The position numbers were made by a program, and so were the translations under genes. The notes under the pieces are model-generated. The model was not told the origin of the DNA, ran no database searches, and was given only the letters and a program-made list of their open reading frames with translations. Below, piece after piece: positions 28,465 to 40,369 of a DNA stretch of 64,000 nucleotides. Each line of letters starts with the position of its first letter. Positions within the stretch are counted from its first letter, which is position 1. Source of the stretch: Stagnimonas aquatica (GTDB lineage: Bacteria; Pseudomonadota; Gammaproteobacteria; Nevskiales; Nevskiaceae); the NCBI RefSeq assembly GCF_003730135.1, contig NZ_RJVO01000004.1:331622-395621 (forward strand). Direction: 5' to 3'.

Positions 28465-30156
28465 ATGAGCCACGCGCAGGTTCCCAGCGCCCTGTCGGTG
28501 CTGCTGGTCGAGGACTCCCCCTTCGACAGCCGCCTGCTGATCGAGGCGCTGCGCCCGGCCACGCTGTCCGGCGAGGTGGTGGTGCAGACGGTCAAGCGGC
28601 TGTCGCTGGCGGTCGCCGAGTTGCAGCGCGTCAGCTTCAGCTGTGTGCTGCTCGACCTCGGTCTGCCGGACGGCCAGGGCGTCGATAACGTCCGCGCCCT
28701 GCGCGAGGTCGACAACAGCGCCGCCATCGTCGTGCTCACCGGCCTGGACGACGAGCGCTCCGCCACCCAGGCGCTGCAGCTGGGCGCCCAGGACTACCTG
28801 CTCAAGGGCGAGATCGACGGCGAGCGCCTGCTCAAGCTGATCCGCCGCGCGGTGCAGCGCAACCGCCAGACCGTGGAGCTGGAACAGCAGCTCGACGGCA
28901 GTTTCTTCCAGGCCAGCCGCGATCCCCTGACCCTGCTGCCCAACCGCCCGCTGCTGCTCGACCGTGCCCGTCTGCAACTGGCCGAGGCCCGTCAGCGCGA
29001 TGGCGAGTTCGGCTTCGCCTGTCTGTTGCTTGACGGTCTCGATGCTGCCCGTGGTCAGTACGGCGCCGTGGTCGGCGACGAACTGACCCGTCGCTTGGCC
29101 GAACTGATGGCCGAGAGCCTGCGCGGTTCCGACACCCTGGCACGCCTGGATCAGGAACAGTTCGCCTTGCTGGTCTACCCGCTGCCCGAGCCGGGGGCGC
29201 TGATCGTCGCCGCGCAGCAACTGATCCAGCGGGTAGAGGCGCTGCAACAGATCGGCCATTGCGCGGTACAGCTGCGGCTGCGGATCGGGCTGGCGGTGTT
29301 TGCCGGGGGCACCGAGAGCGCCGAAGAGCTGCTGGAGCGGGCACGCGGGCTGGCGGCCAGCCTGCCAGCCGGCCGCAGCGGGCTGGCCGGCCTTGAGGCC
29401 AGTGAGCCGGCGAGCGCCACCGCACCGGCGCTCACCGCCGACGCGCCCACGGTGCTTGATGGCCGCTGGCAGCCCTGGGTCGATACCGAAACCGGCCTTT
29501 GCGCCGGCCTGGAGCTGTTGCCGCCATGGCCGGTCGGAGCCGCCGCGCCGGCCGACGGCGCCCAGGCGGTCGAGCTGGTGCTGGCCTGCGCGCACTACCT
29601 GGGCCGCAGCTGGCGCGAGTGGGCGGCCGCCGGCTTTCAGGCCGAACGGCTGGCGCTCAATCTGCCGGCGGCCTGCCTGCGACAGCGCGATTTTCCGGCG
29701 CGTCTCCAAGCGGTGCTGGCGGTCTACGGACTGCCGCCCAGCCAGTTGCAGCTGGAAGTGGAGGAGCTGGCGCTGCGCAATCCACTGCCGCACCGGGAGA
29801 CGCTGCTGGCGCTGCACGCCCTGGGCTACGGCCTGGTGCTGGACGGCGATGGCGGCGACACCAGCCTGAGCCAGCTCAGCCAGATTCCGCTGGCCGGCCT
29901 GAAACTCAGTCGAGGCCTGTTGCGCAATCTGATGGACGACCAGTTGCAGGGAAGTAGCCGGCGCTATCTCAATGCCCTGCTTGGGGCCGCGCGCGGGCTG
30001 GGCATCGCGGTGATCGCCACCGGGGTCGACTCGGCCGAAACCCTCTCGGCCCTGCGGGTGATCGGTCTGCGCTGGATGCAGGGCGAGCGCCTGGTGGCGC
30101 CGCTGGAAGCGCACCTGGTGCCGGTGCAATGGCCGCGCCCCGTGCGCCTGGCGTGA
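28465..30156 (+). CDS. Receiver fused to degenerate GGDEF and EAL domains
   Basis: 563 residues. Residues of about 10-125 form a receiver domain with phospho-site D64 (LLDLGLPDG). Residues of about 155-290 have GGDEF fold features (DPLTLLPNRPLLLDRAR), but the active-site loop is RLDQEQFALLV in place of RxGGDEF. The C-terminal 230 residues resemble an EAL domain stripped of its metal residues: ELLPPWPVG for the EALxR motif, ELALRN for the E-x-TE region, and LDGDGGDTSLSQLSQIP for the DDFGTGYS loop. It is predicted to neither make nor cut c-di-GMP and may be a binding or scaffold protein. It overlaps the kinase gene by 28 nt. Confidence 0.83.
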   Translation: MSHAQVPSALSVLLVEDSPFDSRLLIEALRPATLSGEVVVQTVKRLSLAVAELQRVSFSCVLLDLGLPDGQGVDNVRALREVDNSAAIVVLTGLDDERSATQALQLGAQDYLLKGEIDGERLLKLIRRAVQRNRQTVELEQQLDGSFFQASRDPLTLLPNRPLLLDRARLQLAEARQRDGEFGFACLLLDGLDAARGQYGAVVGDELTRRLAELMAESLRGSDTLARLDQEQFALLVYPLPEPGALIVAAQQLIQRVEALQQIGHCAVQLRLRIGLAVFAGGTESAEELLERARGLAASLPAGRSGLAGLEASEPASATAPALTADAPTVLDGRWQPWVDTETGLCAGLELLPPWPVGAAAPADGAQAVELVLACAHYLGRSWREWAAAGFQAERLALNLPAACLRQRDFPARLQAVLAVYGLPPSQLQLEVEELALRNPLPHRETLLALHALGYGLVLDGDGGDTSLSQLSQIPLAGLKLSRGLLRNLMDDQLQGSSRRYLNALLGAARGLGIAVIATGVDSAETLSALRVIGLRWMQGERLVAPLEAHLVPVQWPRPVRLA

Positions 30157-31397
30157 CCGCGTCCGTCGAGGGCTCGGACGGGAGCCTGCTGCCGCACGCG
30201 CTCAGCTTCGCGGGACAGGGGGATCTGCTCTGGCTGCACGTCGCCGCCGACGCGCTGACGGCGCTGGCCTACTTCATGATCCCGATGACCCTGGTCTACT
30301 TCCTGCGCCGGCGCCAGGGCACGCTGTCGTTCGGCTGGGCGATCTCCCTGTTCGCGGCCTTCATCCTGCTCTGTGGCACCAGCTATGTGCTGGGCATCAT
30401 CACCCTGTGGTCGCCGATCTACTGGGCGCAGGGCTGGCTGAAGCTGCTCACGGCGCTGGTGTCGATCGCCACGGCGGCGGCGATCCTGCCATTGGTGCCA
30501 CGTCTGCTGGCAATGCGCAGCCCGGAGGAGCTGGCCGCCGCCAACCAGCAGCTTGCCCAGGCCAATGCCCGGCTGGAGGAAACCAATCATCAGTTGCAAC
30601 TGGAGATGGCGGGGCGCGAAGTCGCGGAGCGCGAGTTGCGGCGCTCACTGGCCGACCTCAACCGCGCGGTCGCCGAGCTGGAGCAGTTCGCCTACATCGC
30701 CAGCCACGACCTGCAGGCGCCGCTGCGCAACATCGCCGGCTTCGTGCAGTTGCTGGAGCGCCGCTACCGCGAGCGGCTGGAAGGCGATGGCCTGGAATTC
30801 CTCGACTTCATCGGCCAGGGCGTGCGGCAGATGAAGGCCTTGATCGAAGACCTGCTGGCACTGTCGCGGGTGGGGCGCGGCGCCGAGTCGCGGCTGGAAC
30901 CCAGGCCCCTGGCCGCAACCCTTGAAGAAGCGCTCAAGCCGCTGTCGGGGCAGATCGCCAGCAGCGGCGCCGAGATCGTTCACGGCGAATTGCCGGTGGT
31001 GCTGGCCGAGCACAGGCTGCTGGGGCAGCTGTTCCAGAACCTGATCGGCAATGCGCTGAAGTTCCAGGGCCAGGGCGCGCGGCCGCGCATCGAGATCCGC
31101 TGTTCCGCCGAGGGCGAGCGCTGGCATGTGGTCATCGCCGACAACGGCATCGGCATTCCTCCGGCACAGCTGGAGGCGGTGTTCGCGATCTTCCGGCGCC
31201 TGCATCCGCAGGACGAATACGAGGGCAGCGGCATCGGGCTGGCCATCTGCCGCAAGATCGCCGTGCATCACGGCGGCGAGCTGTTCGCCACCTCGGACGG
31301 TGAGGGGCGGGGCAGCCAGTTTCACCTGCTGCTGCCGCAGCAGCCGAGGCTGCGGGAAAGCCGTCCCGGCGCACCGGACCCTGGTGTCGGCGCCTAG
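30129..31397 (+). CDS. Histidine kinase with ethylene-receptor-like membrane domain
   Basis: 422 residues. Residues of about 30-135 have three hydrophobic helices closely resembling the N-terminal domain of plant ETR1: LAYFMIPMTLVYF in helix 1, FAAFILLCGTSY in helix 2, LLTALVSIATAA in helix 3. The copper-ligand pair Cys-x3-His of ETR1 is here C82 and Y86. A coiled-coil linker leads to a HisKA domain with H193 (ASHDLQAPLRN) and a HATPase_c domain with N and G boxes (NLIGNALKF, DNGIGIP, GSGIGLAICRKI). It is the last gene of the receiver–degenerate GGDEF/EAL–kinase unit and likely phosphorylates one or both upstream receivers. Confidence 0.87.
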   Translation: MAAPRAPGVTASVEGSDGSLLPHALSFAGQGDLLWLHVAADALTALAYFMIPMTLVYFLRRRQGTLSFGWAISLFAAFILLCGTSYVLGIITLWSPIYWAQGWLKLLTALVSIATAAAILPLVPRLLAMRSPEELAAANQQLAQANARLEETNHQLQLEMAGREVAERELRRSLADLNRAVAELEQFAYIASHDLQAPLRNIAGFVQLLERRYRERLEGDGLEFLDFIGQGVRQMKALIEDLLALSRVGRGAESRLEPRPLAATLEEALKPLSGQIASSGAEIVHGELPVVLAEHRLLGQLFQNLIGNALKFQGQGARPRIEIRCSAEGERWHVVIADNGIGIPPAQLEAVFAIFRRLHPQDEYEGSGIGLAICRKIAVHHGGELFATSDGEGRGSQFHLLLPQQPRLRESRPGAPDPGVGA

Positions 31398-31427
31398 CGC
31401 CGGCCTGAGCTTCGACAGAGTCGCTGA

Positions 31428-32060
31428 TCAGGGCCGGCTCGGCCGCAGCACCAGCTGCTTGCCACAGCGGTCCCTCACCTCGGCGCCGCAGGCCCGGGGT
31501 TGCAGCTGGCGGTCCATACAGATGCGCAGCTCGCGCAGGTAGTTGCCGCTGCATTGCAGCGCCAGCATTTCCGGCTTGAGGGCGGGATTCACCGCGCGGA
31601 AGTCGGCTTCCAGCGTCGCCGGCGCCAGGCTCAGATAGTCGCGCGGCGCGGAGTAGCGCGCCGGGATGCGAATGCTGCGGTAGGCGCGCTCGACGGCGTC
31701 GAAATAGCCCTCCGCTCCCAGGCCGCTGCACACGCCGTGCTTCTTCCACTCGTGCAGGATCAGCGGCCGGCTGGGCATGATCGGCAGCATCCGCGCGATC
31801 AGCTCTTCGGAGAGCCACTCGCCCTGGCCGCAGTCCTTGGGCCAGCCGCGCTCGTGCTGCGGCCAGAGACCATGCACCACGAAGCCATAAGGGCGGCGGC
31901 ACTGGTTGTCGCCGGGACGCGCCTCGCTGGCGCAGTACTGCGGCGACCAGCTCAGCGCCAGCAGGTAGTAATCGAAACGGCCTGGCGGGTCGGCGCGGGC
32001 TGCGCCGGCGAGCGCGAGCCCGACCGCGAGCAGCAGAGTGGCCAGCGCCGGGCGGCTCAC
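31428..32060 (-). CDS. Secreted RNase T2 family ribonuclease (RNase I-like)
   Basis: 210 residues from a GTG at 32060, which overlaps the preceding stop (GTGA) and opens a signal peptide (ALATLLLAVGLALAGAARA). Both catalytic segments are present: FVVHGLWPQ (CAS I) and HEWKKHGVC (CAS II), with the two histidines that perform acid-base cleavage of single-stranded RNA via 2',3'-cyclic phosphates. Several cysteines fit the disulfides of the family. Periplasmic or extracellular, scavenging RNA. Confidence 0.92.
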   Translation of the reverse strand: MSRPALATLLLAVGLALAGAARADPPGRFDYYLLALSWSPQYCASEARPGDNQCRRPYGFVVHGLWPQHERGWPKDCGQGEWLSEELIARMLPIMPSRPLILHEWKKHGVCSGLGAEGYFDAVERAYRSIRIPARYSAPRDYLSLAPATLEADFRAVNPALKPEMLALQCSGNYLRELRICMDRQLQPRACGAEVRDRCGKQLVLRPSRP

Positions 32061-32710
32061 AGGCCGAACTTCAGGAACCAGACCGCCGCCAGACCGATGC
32101 CGCCCAGGCCCACCACCAGGCCACTGGTGCGCGGCCATTCCAGCCGCGTCCAGAGCATCAGGCCGGAGAGGCTGAGCAGGATCAGCGCGCCGCCGATGGT
32201 GTCGATCAGCAGCACCCACAGGGCGTTGGCGCCGGAGCCCTTGTGCAGGCGGGTGAGGGTGCCGAGCAGGCCGGCGTCCTGCTTGTCGAGCTTCACCAGC
32301 CCGGCGCCGGGGTAGTACTCGGCGCTGTAGTTGCGGCGCGGCTCGGCGAAGCTGAGGAGCCAGCGCTCGGGGATTTCCAGCTCGCGGCCATCGAACAGCA
32401 CCTTGCCGGCTTTCTCGACCTTGATGCCGGGCTCGTTGCGGGCCGGCACGCCGTGCTCACTCTGCAACCAGGTCGCCAGTTGCTGCGGCGTGGCGCGCGC
32501 CTCCACCGGCACCGGCAGTTGCACGCTGGATTTCTCCAGCAAGGTCACCGGCAGCGGCAGGATGTTGCGGTGGTTGAGCAGGATGCCGCTGATGCCCATG
32601 CCCAGACCCATCAACGCGCCCCAGAGGCCGATCCAGCCGTGGATCGCCCGCAGCTTGCGGAGAAAACGGATGCGGGCGCCGCCACCGGCGGCGGGAGTGG
32701 GATTGGACAT
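32057..32710 (-). CDS. PepSY-associated transmembrane protein
   Basis: 217 residues from the second ATG (32710), which has GGAG six nt upstream; the first ATG has no spacing. The N-terminus has KLRAIHGWIGLWGALMG, a helix with a conserved His, followed by GILLNHRNI, a periplasmic region of about 110 residues, and two more helices ending in TRLEWPRTSGL. This is the PepSY-TM family (iron reductase/sulfite-type heme partners or siderophore-linked membrane proteins); no cofactor residues beyond the two His are clear. It overlaps the RNase gene by 4 nt, so they are co-translated, although no shared function is apparent. Confidence 0.75.
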   Translation of the reverse strand: MSNPTPAAGGGARIRFLRKLRAIHGWIGLWGALMGLGMGISGILLNHRNILPLPVTLLEKSSVQLPVPVEARATPQQLATWLQSEHGVPARNEPGIKVEKAGKVLFDGRELEIPERWLLSFAEPRRNYSAEYYPGAGLVKLDKQDAGLLGTLTRLHKGSGANALWVLLIDTIGGALILLSLSGLMLWTRLEWPRTSGLVVGLGGIGLAAVWFLKFGL

Positions 32711-32733
32711 GCTCATCTCCAGGGTTGTATGGC

Positions 32734-35037
<2,304 letters not shown>

Positions 35038-35139
35038 GACTGCGTAAGGGACCGTGATCCTGGCGGCGAAGCCGGAGCGCTATGGTAGTCCCTCGCAAGG
35101 CGACCGCCGCCTTGCAGACCCTAGGATTTTGGTCGGGTT

Positions 35140-35172
35140 CAGCCGCCCCCCGCGCTGATCGGGGGGCGGCTG
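35140..35172. terminator. GC-rich hairpin after ppsA
   Basis: CAGCCGCCCCCC (35140-35151) pairs perfectly with GGGGGGCGGCTG (35161-35172) around a 9-nt loop, starting 5 nt past the ppsA stop. On the minus strand it is followed by GAACCCGACCAAAATCC, without a clean U-tract. Probably terminates or attenuates ppsA before maeB. Confidence 0.6.
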
Positions 35173-35176
35173 AGAC

Positions 35177-37564
35177 TCAGGCCTTCTGTCCGGCCAGGAA
35201 CAGCCAGGTCTCGACCACGGTGTCCGGGTTCAGCGACATCGACTCGATGCCCTGGTCGAGCAGCCACTTGGCGAGGTCGGGGTGGTCGCTGGGGCCCTGG
35301 CCGCAGATGCCGATGTACTTGCCCTGCTTGCGGCAGGCGGCGATGGCCATCGCCAGCATCTTCTTCACCGCCGCGTTGCGCTCGTCGAAGAGATCGGCGA
35401 CCAGGCCGGAGTCGCGGTCGAGGCCCAGGGTGAGCTGGGTCATGTCGTTGCTGCCGATCGAGAAGCCGTCGAAGTATTCGAGGAACTCCTCGGCCAGCAC
35501 GGCGTTGCTCGGCAGCTCGCACATCATGATCAGCTGCAGGCCGTTCTCGCCGCGCTTGAGGCCGTTCTCGGCGAGGATCTCGCCGACCTTGCGCGCCTCG
35601 TCCACCGTGCGCACGAAGGGGATCATGATCTTGAGGTTGCTCAGCCCCATCTCGTCGCGCACGTACTTGAGCGCCTTGCATTCGAGGTCGAAGCAGGGGC
35701 GGAAGTCCGGCGCGATGTAGCGGCTGGCGCCACGGAAGCCGATCATCGGATTCTCTTCGTGCGGCTCGTACTTCCGGCCGCCGACCAGGTTGGCGTATTC
35801 GTTGGACTTGAAGTCGGAGCAGCGCACGATCACCGGCTGCGGCGCGAAGGCGGCGGCGATGGTGGCGATGCCCTCGGCCAGACGCTTGATGTAGTAGTCG
35901 GTCGGCGAGGCATAGGCGGCGATCATGGCGTTGATCGTGCGCTTGAGGTCCGGCGCCTGCTGATCCAGCTCCAGCAGCGCCTTGGGGTGGATGCCGATCT
36001 GGCGGTTGATGATGAATTCCAGGCGGGCCAGGCCGACGCCACGGTGCGGCAGGGCGGCGAAGTCGAAGGCCTGCTCCGGCGTGCCGACGTTCATCATGAT
36101 CTTGACCGGAATCTCCGGCATCTGGTCCAGCGCCACCTCGTCGACCACGAAGTCGATATGACCCTGGTAGATGTAGCCGGTGTCGCCCTCGGCGCAGCTC
36201 ACCGTCACCTCGTCGCCGTCCTTGAGCTTGGCCGTGGCGTCGCCGCAGCCGACCACGGCGGGGATGCCCAGCTCGCGGGCGATGATCGCCGCGTGGCAGG
36301 TGCGGCCGCCACGGTTGGTGACGATGGCGCTGGCGCGCTTCATCACCGGCTCCCAGTCGGGGTCGGTCATGTCGGTGACCAGCACGTCGCCCGGCTGTAC
36401 GCGCGCCATTTCCTCGAGGTTCTTGAGATTACGCACCTTGCCGGCACCGATCTTCTGGCCGATCGCGCGGCCCTCGGTGAGCACCGTGCTCTTGCCCTTG
36501 AGCTTGTAGCGCCGCAGGGTGTTGGCGGAGGCGCGCGACTGCACGGTCTCGGGCCGCGCCTGCAGGATGTAGAGCTGGCCGTCGATGCCGTCCTTGCCCC
36601 ACTCGATGTCCATCGGCCGGCCGTAGTGGTCCTCGATGATCAGGGCCTGCTTGGCCAACGCCTCGATGTCGGCGTCGGTCAGGCAGAAGCGCTGACGGTC
36701 GGCGGTCTCCACCGGCACGAACTCCACCGTGCGGCCGAGCTTGCGGTCGGCGGTGTAGATCATCTTCTTGGCCTTTTCACCCAGGCCGCGCTTGAGGATG
36801 GCCGGCCGGCCGGCGCGGATGTTGGGTTTGTAGGCGTAGAACTCGTCGGGGTTGACCGCGCCTTGCACCACCGCCTCGCCCAGGCCGTAGCTGGCGGTGA
36901 TGAACACCGCGTCGCGGAAGCCGGACTCGGTATCCATGGTGAACATCACGCCGGAGGCACCCTGGTCGGAGCGCACCATGCGCTGCACGCCGGCCGACAG
37001 TGCCACCGACTTGTGGTCGAAATGGTGGTGGACGCGGTAGGAGATGGCGCGGTCGTTGAACAGCGAAGCGAACACCTCCTTGATCGCGTGCAGGACGTTG
37101 TCGATGCCCTGGACGTTGAGGAAGGTTTCCTGCTGGCCGGCGAAGCTGGCGTCGGGCAAGTCCTCGGCGGTGGCACTGGAGCGCACCGCCACCGAGACCT
37201 CGGCACCGCCGGACTCGGCAACCAGCTTGGCGTAGCCCTCGCGGATCTCGGTTTCGAGCTGGGCGGGGAAGGGCGCCTTCACCACCGCCTCGCGGATTTC
37301 CTTGCCGGTCTTCGCCAGGGCCTGCACGTCCTCGATGTCGAGGGCGTCGAGCAGGGCATTGATGCGGTCGTCCAGGCCCTCGTAGCTGAGGAATTCGCGG
37401 TAAGCGGCGGCGGTGGTCGCATAGCCGTTCGGCACCTTCACACCGGAGGCGGCGAGGTTGCCGATCATCTCGCCCAGGGAGGCGTTCTTGCCGCCGACGA
37501 TTTCAACGTCGTGCATGCCAAGCTGCGAGTACCAGAGGACGTGAGGGGTAGCGGAAGCGGTCAC
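35177..37564 (-). CDS. ppsA: Phosphoenolpyruvate synthase PpsA
   Basis: 795 residues, the family norm. The N-terminal ATP-grasp-like nucleotide domain starts [15 protein letters not shown], the swivelling phospho-His domain has [15 protein letters not shown] with H424, and the C-terminal PEP-binding barrel ends with [15 protein letters not shown]. It converts pyruvate, ATP and water to PEP, AMP and phosphate, the gluconeogenic entry step. The divergent ppsR gene starts 98 nt away and encodes its regulator, the common arrangement. Confidence 0.95.
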   Translation of the reverse strand: MTASATPHVLWYSQLGMHDVEIVGGKNASLGEMIGNLAASGVKVPNGYATTAAAYREFLSYEGLDDRINALLDALDIEDVQALAKTGKEIREAVVKAPFPAQLETEIREGYAKLVAESGGAEVSVAVRSSATAEDLPDASFAGQQETFLNVQGIDNVLHAIKEVFASLFNDRAISYRVHHHFDHKSVALSAGVQRMVRSDQGASGVMFTMDTESGFRDAVFITASYGLGEAVVQGAVNPDEFYAYKPNIRAGRPAILKRGLGEKAKKMIYTADRKLGRTVEFVPVETADRQRFCLTDADIEALAKQALIIEDHYGRPMDIEWGKDGIDGQLYILQARPETVQSRASANTLRRYKLKGKSTVLTEGRAIGQKIGAGKVRNLKNLEEMARVQPGDVLVTDMTDPDWEPVMKRASAIVTNRGGRTCHAAIIARELGIPAVVGCGDATAKLKDGDEVTVSCAEGDTGYIYQGHIDFVVDEVALDQMPEIPVKIMMNVGTPEQAFDFAALPHRGVGLARLEFIINRQIGIHPKALLELDQQAPDLKRTINAMIAAYASPTDYYIKRLAEGIATIAAAFAPQPVIVRCSDFKSNEYANLVGGRKYEPHEENPMIGFRGASRYIAPDFRPCFDLECKALKYVRDEMGLSNLKIMIPFVRTVDEARKVGEILAENGLKRGENGLQLIMMCELPSNAVLAEEFLEYFDGFSIGSNDMTQLTLGLDRDSGLVADLFDERNAAVKKMLAMAIAACRKQGKYIGICGQGPSDHPDLAKWLLDQGIESMSLNPDTVVETWLFLAGQKA

Positions 37565-37662
37565 TGGATTAAATCCCTGAGATAGTGGGTGCGGCCTGGG
37601 GCCGCGAGCGGCGGCGCCTAGAATACGTGAACTGCCCGCCCGACCCGTACCCCAGCCAGACT

Positions 37663-38472
37663 ATGCAAAGGCATGTGTTTTTCCTATCTGACGGCACCGG
37701 CATCACCGCCGAGACCCTGGGCAACTCGCTGCTGACCCAGTTCGAGGGTCTGGAATTCCGCAAGGTGACCCTGCCGTTCATCGCCACCCCGGAGAAGGCG
37801 CGGGCGACGGTGGACTACATCAACCATGTCGGCGACAGCGACGGTGCCCGGCCGCTGGTGTTCTCCACCACCACCAACGACGCCGCGCGGGCGGTGCTGC
37901 GCGAGTGCAAGGGTCTGTTCATCGACCTGTTCGACACCTATATCCACACCCTGGAGCAGGAACTGGGGGTGCCTTCCACCCAGGCGCAGGGACGGGCGCA
38001 CGGTCTGGCCGACGGCAGCCGCTACAACGCCCGCATCGACGCCATGAACTATGCGATGGAACACGACGACGGCCAGTCGACGCGCGACCTCAGCAAGGCC
38101 GAGCTGATCCTCATCGCCCCCAGCCGTTGCGGCAAGACCCCGACCACGCTCTACCTGGCGCTGCAGCACGGCATCTTCGCCACCAATTTTCCGCTGCTGG
38201 AGGAAGACCTGGAGAAGCCGCGCCTGCCGACCGCGCTACAGGGTCTGGAGGACCGGCTGTTCGGCCTCACCTCCGACCCCGAGCGTTTGGCGCAGGTGCG
38301 CAACGAGCGCCGTCCCGGCAGCCGCTACGCCTCGCTGGCGCAATGCGCCTTCGAGCTGCGCCAGGCCGAGCAGTTGTACCGCCGCTACAACGTGCCCTAC
38401 GTCAATTCCGCGAACATGAGCATCGAGGAGATCGCGGCGACGGTGATGCAGGAAAAGGCGCTGCGCCACTGA
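37663..38472 (+). CDS. ppsR: PEP synthase regulatory protein (kinase/pyrophosphorylase, DUF299)
   Basis: 269 residues from ATG at 37663 (MQRHVFFLSDGTGITAETLG). The P-loop-like motif APSRCGKTPTTLYLAL is the DUF299 signature. The family phosphorylates a Thr next to the phospho-His of PpsA with ADP, and reverses this with phosphate, releasing pyrophosphate. It is divergent to ppsA, supporting that PpsA is its target. The frame upstream of 37663 is open but lacks family support. Confidence 0.93.
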   Translation: MQRHVFFLSDGTGITAETLGNSLLTQFEGLEFRKVTLPFIATPEKARATVDYINHVGDSDGARPLVFSTTTNDAARAVLRECKGLFIDLFDTYIHTLEQELGVPSTQAQGRAHGLADGSRYNARIDAMNYAMEHDDGQSTRDLSKAELILIAPSRCGKTPTTLYLALQHGIFATNFPLLEEDLEKPRLPTALQGLEDRLFGLTSDPERLAQVRNERRPGSRYASLAQCAFELRQAEQLYRRYNVPYVNSANMSIEEIAATVMQEKALRH

Positions 38473-38569
38473 ACCAGGCCAGCGCCGAGCGGCTAAGCTG
38501 TCGCCGTTCTGACGCGAAGCTGTCACCAGACTGTCCTAAGGTGGCGGCCGCCTTTCCTGGAGGATGTTC

Positions 38570-40291
38570 ATGGGTGCCCCTCGTCGCCGCCGTACGCGGC
38601 TGCCTGCGCGTGTGTTGTCGCGTCCGCTCGGCCTCAGCCGCCGCGCCTTTCTCAGCCGTCTCGGCGCCGCCACGGCGACATTGCTGGCGGTTCCGCTGCT
38701 GCCCGGTTGTGGCGACAGCACCACGCCGGAGGGGGCTGGCGGCGGTACGCCGGTTGGCGAGAATCCCTTCAAGCACGGCGTCGCCAGCGGCGATCCGCTC
38801 AGCGACCGGGTGATCCTCTGGACGCGCGTCACGCCAGTGGCCAGCGAGGACATCCCGGTGGTGGTGCAGGTCTACCGCGACGCCGCGCTCAGCCAGCTGG
38901 TCGGCAGCCAGAGCCAGACCGCCACTGCCGCGCGCGACTGGACGATCAAGATCGACTTCAGTGGCCTGATGCCGGCCAGCAGCTACTACTACCGCTTCCA
39001 CGCGCTGGGCCACGCTTCGGTAATCGGCCGCACCCGTACCGCGCCGAGCAGCGCCGAACGCCTGCGTTTCGCGGTGGTGTCCTGCTCCAGCTACGCGCAC
39101 GGCTATTTCAACGCCTATGGCCAGATCGCCAAGCGCGCCGACCTCGACTTCGTGCTGCACCTGGGTGACTACGTCTACGAGTACGGCGATGGCGAATACG
39201 GCGACGTGCGTCCCTACGAACCCAGTCACGAGATGGTCAGCCTCGCCGACTACCGGACCCGGCACAGTTACTACAAGCGCACCGACGCCGATCTGCAGGA
39301 GCTGCACCGGCAGCACCCGATGATCTCGATCTGGGATGACCACGAGTCGGCCGACAATTCCTGGCGAGACGGCGCCAATAACCACACCGAAGGCGCGGAG
39401 GGCGCCTGGACCAGCCGCAAGAGCTGGTCCCAGCAGGTCTATGACGAGTGGATGCCGATCCGCCTGCCCGAGGCCGGCAACCCCGGCAAGATCTGGCGCA
39501 AATTCAGCTACGGCGGACTGATGGATCTGGTGCTGCTCGACACCCGTCTCTACGACCGCGACGAGCAGTTGGGCACGCCGCCGCTGCCGCCGGACAATGT
39601 CGCCGATCCCGCCCGCAAGCTGATCGGTCCCGAGCAGATGGACTGGCTGAAGAACCAGTTGTCGCAGTCCAGCGCGGTCTGGAAGGTGCTGGGTCAGCAG
39701 GTGATGTTCGGCCAGTTGAAGATCGTCGGCCTGCCGGATCTGTCGGTGATCCCCGGGCTGTCGCTGCTGCCCATCGTCGGCAGCGGCGGCCAGTACCTGA
39801 ACAGCGACCAGTGGGACGGCTACCAGGCCGAGCGCAGCGCGATCTTCAGCCATCTGAAGGATCAGGGCATCGCCAACACGGTGGTGCTCACCGGCGACAT
39901 CCACACCAGCTGGGCGATGGATCTCACCCCGGATCCGAACAACCCGCTGGCCTACAACCCGCTCAATGGCAGCGGTTCGCTGGGCGTGGAATACGTCTGC
40001 ACCTCGGTGACTTCGCCGGGCCTGGAACAGCTGGCGCCGGTGCAGGATCTGATCCGGGTGCTGAACCCGCACATGAAGTACGTCGATCTCTCCAAGAAGG
40101 GCTACATGCTGTTTGATGTCACGCCCGAGCGCCTGCAAGGGGAGTGGTGGTACGTCAGCGGCATCACCGAGCGTGGCGGCAGCGAGAGCTTCGCCACGGC
40201 CTTCCCGGTCGCCGCCGGGGACAACCGGCTCGGCGCTGCCGTCGCATCGCCGAGTCCAGCCCCGGAGGCCAGTCCGGCGCTGGCGCCCTGA
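38570..40291 (+). CDS. phoD: PhoD family alkaline phosphatase, Tat-exported
   Basis: 573 residues from ATG at 38570, six nt after GGAGG; the ATG at 38564 sits directly on the ribosome-binding site. A twin-arginine signal is clear (LSRRAFLSRLGAATATL), with a possible lipobox at LLPGC. Then an N-terminal beta domain and the metallophosphatase domain: LHLGDYVYEYGD, ISIWDDHESADNSW and VVLTGDIHTSW, which hold the metal ligands. PhoD enzymes are Ca/Fe-dependent phosphodi- or monoesterases of the periplasm or cell surface, often phosphate-regulated. No Pho box was searched for. Confidence 0.92.
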   Translation: MGAPRRRRTRLPARVLSRPLGLSRRAFLSRLGAATATLLAVPLLPGCGDSTTPEGAGGGTPVGENPFKHGVASGDPLSDRVILWTRVTPVASEDIPVVVQVYRDAALSQLVGSQSQTATAARDWTIKIDFSGLMPASSYYYRFHALGHASVIGRTRTAPSSAERLRFAVVSCSSYAHGYFNAYGQIAKRADLDFVLHLGDYVYEYGDGEYGDVRPYEPSHEMVSLADYRTRHSYYKRTDADLQELHRQHPMISIWDDHESADNSWRDGANNHTEGAEGAWTSRKSWSQQVYDEWMPIRLPEAGNPGKIWRKFSYGGLMDLVLLDTRLYDRDEQLGTPPLPPDNVADPARKLIGPEQMDWLKNQLSQSSAVWKVLGQQVMFGQLKIVGLPDLSVIPGLSLLPIVGSGGQYLNSDQWDGYQAERSAIFSHLKDQGIANTVVLTGDIHTSWAMDLTPDPNNPLAYNPLNGSGSLGVEYVCTSVTSPGLEQLAPVQDLIRVLNPHMKYVDLSKKGYMLFDVTPERLQGEWWYVSGITERGGSESFATAFPVAAGDNRLGAAVASPSPAPEASPALAP

Positions 40292-40305
40292 CCGGGCGGT
40301 TTTTT
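40284..40305 (+). terminator. Intrinsic terminator of phoD
   Basis: CGCCC (40284-40288) and GGGCG (40294-40298) form a short stem followed by G and six T residues (40300-40305). It overlaps the phoD stop codon region. Confidence 0.6.
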
Positions 40306-40369
40306 CGACGCCCGTGGGGACGGTTCGCGTGCTAACGTGGCGCGGTCTGTGTTTTCCGCTGACGTTGCA

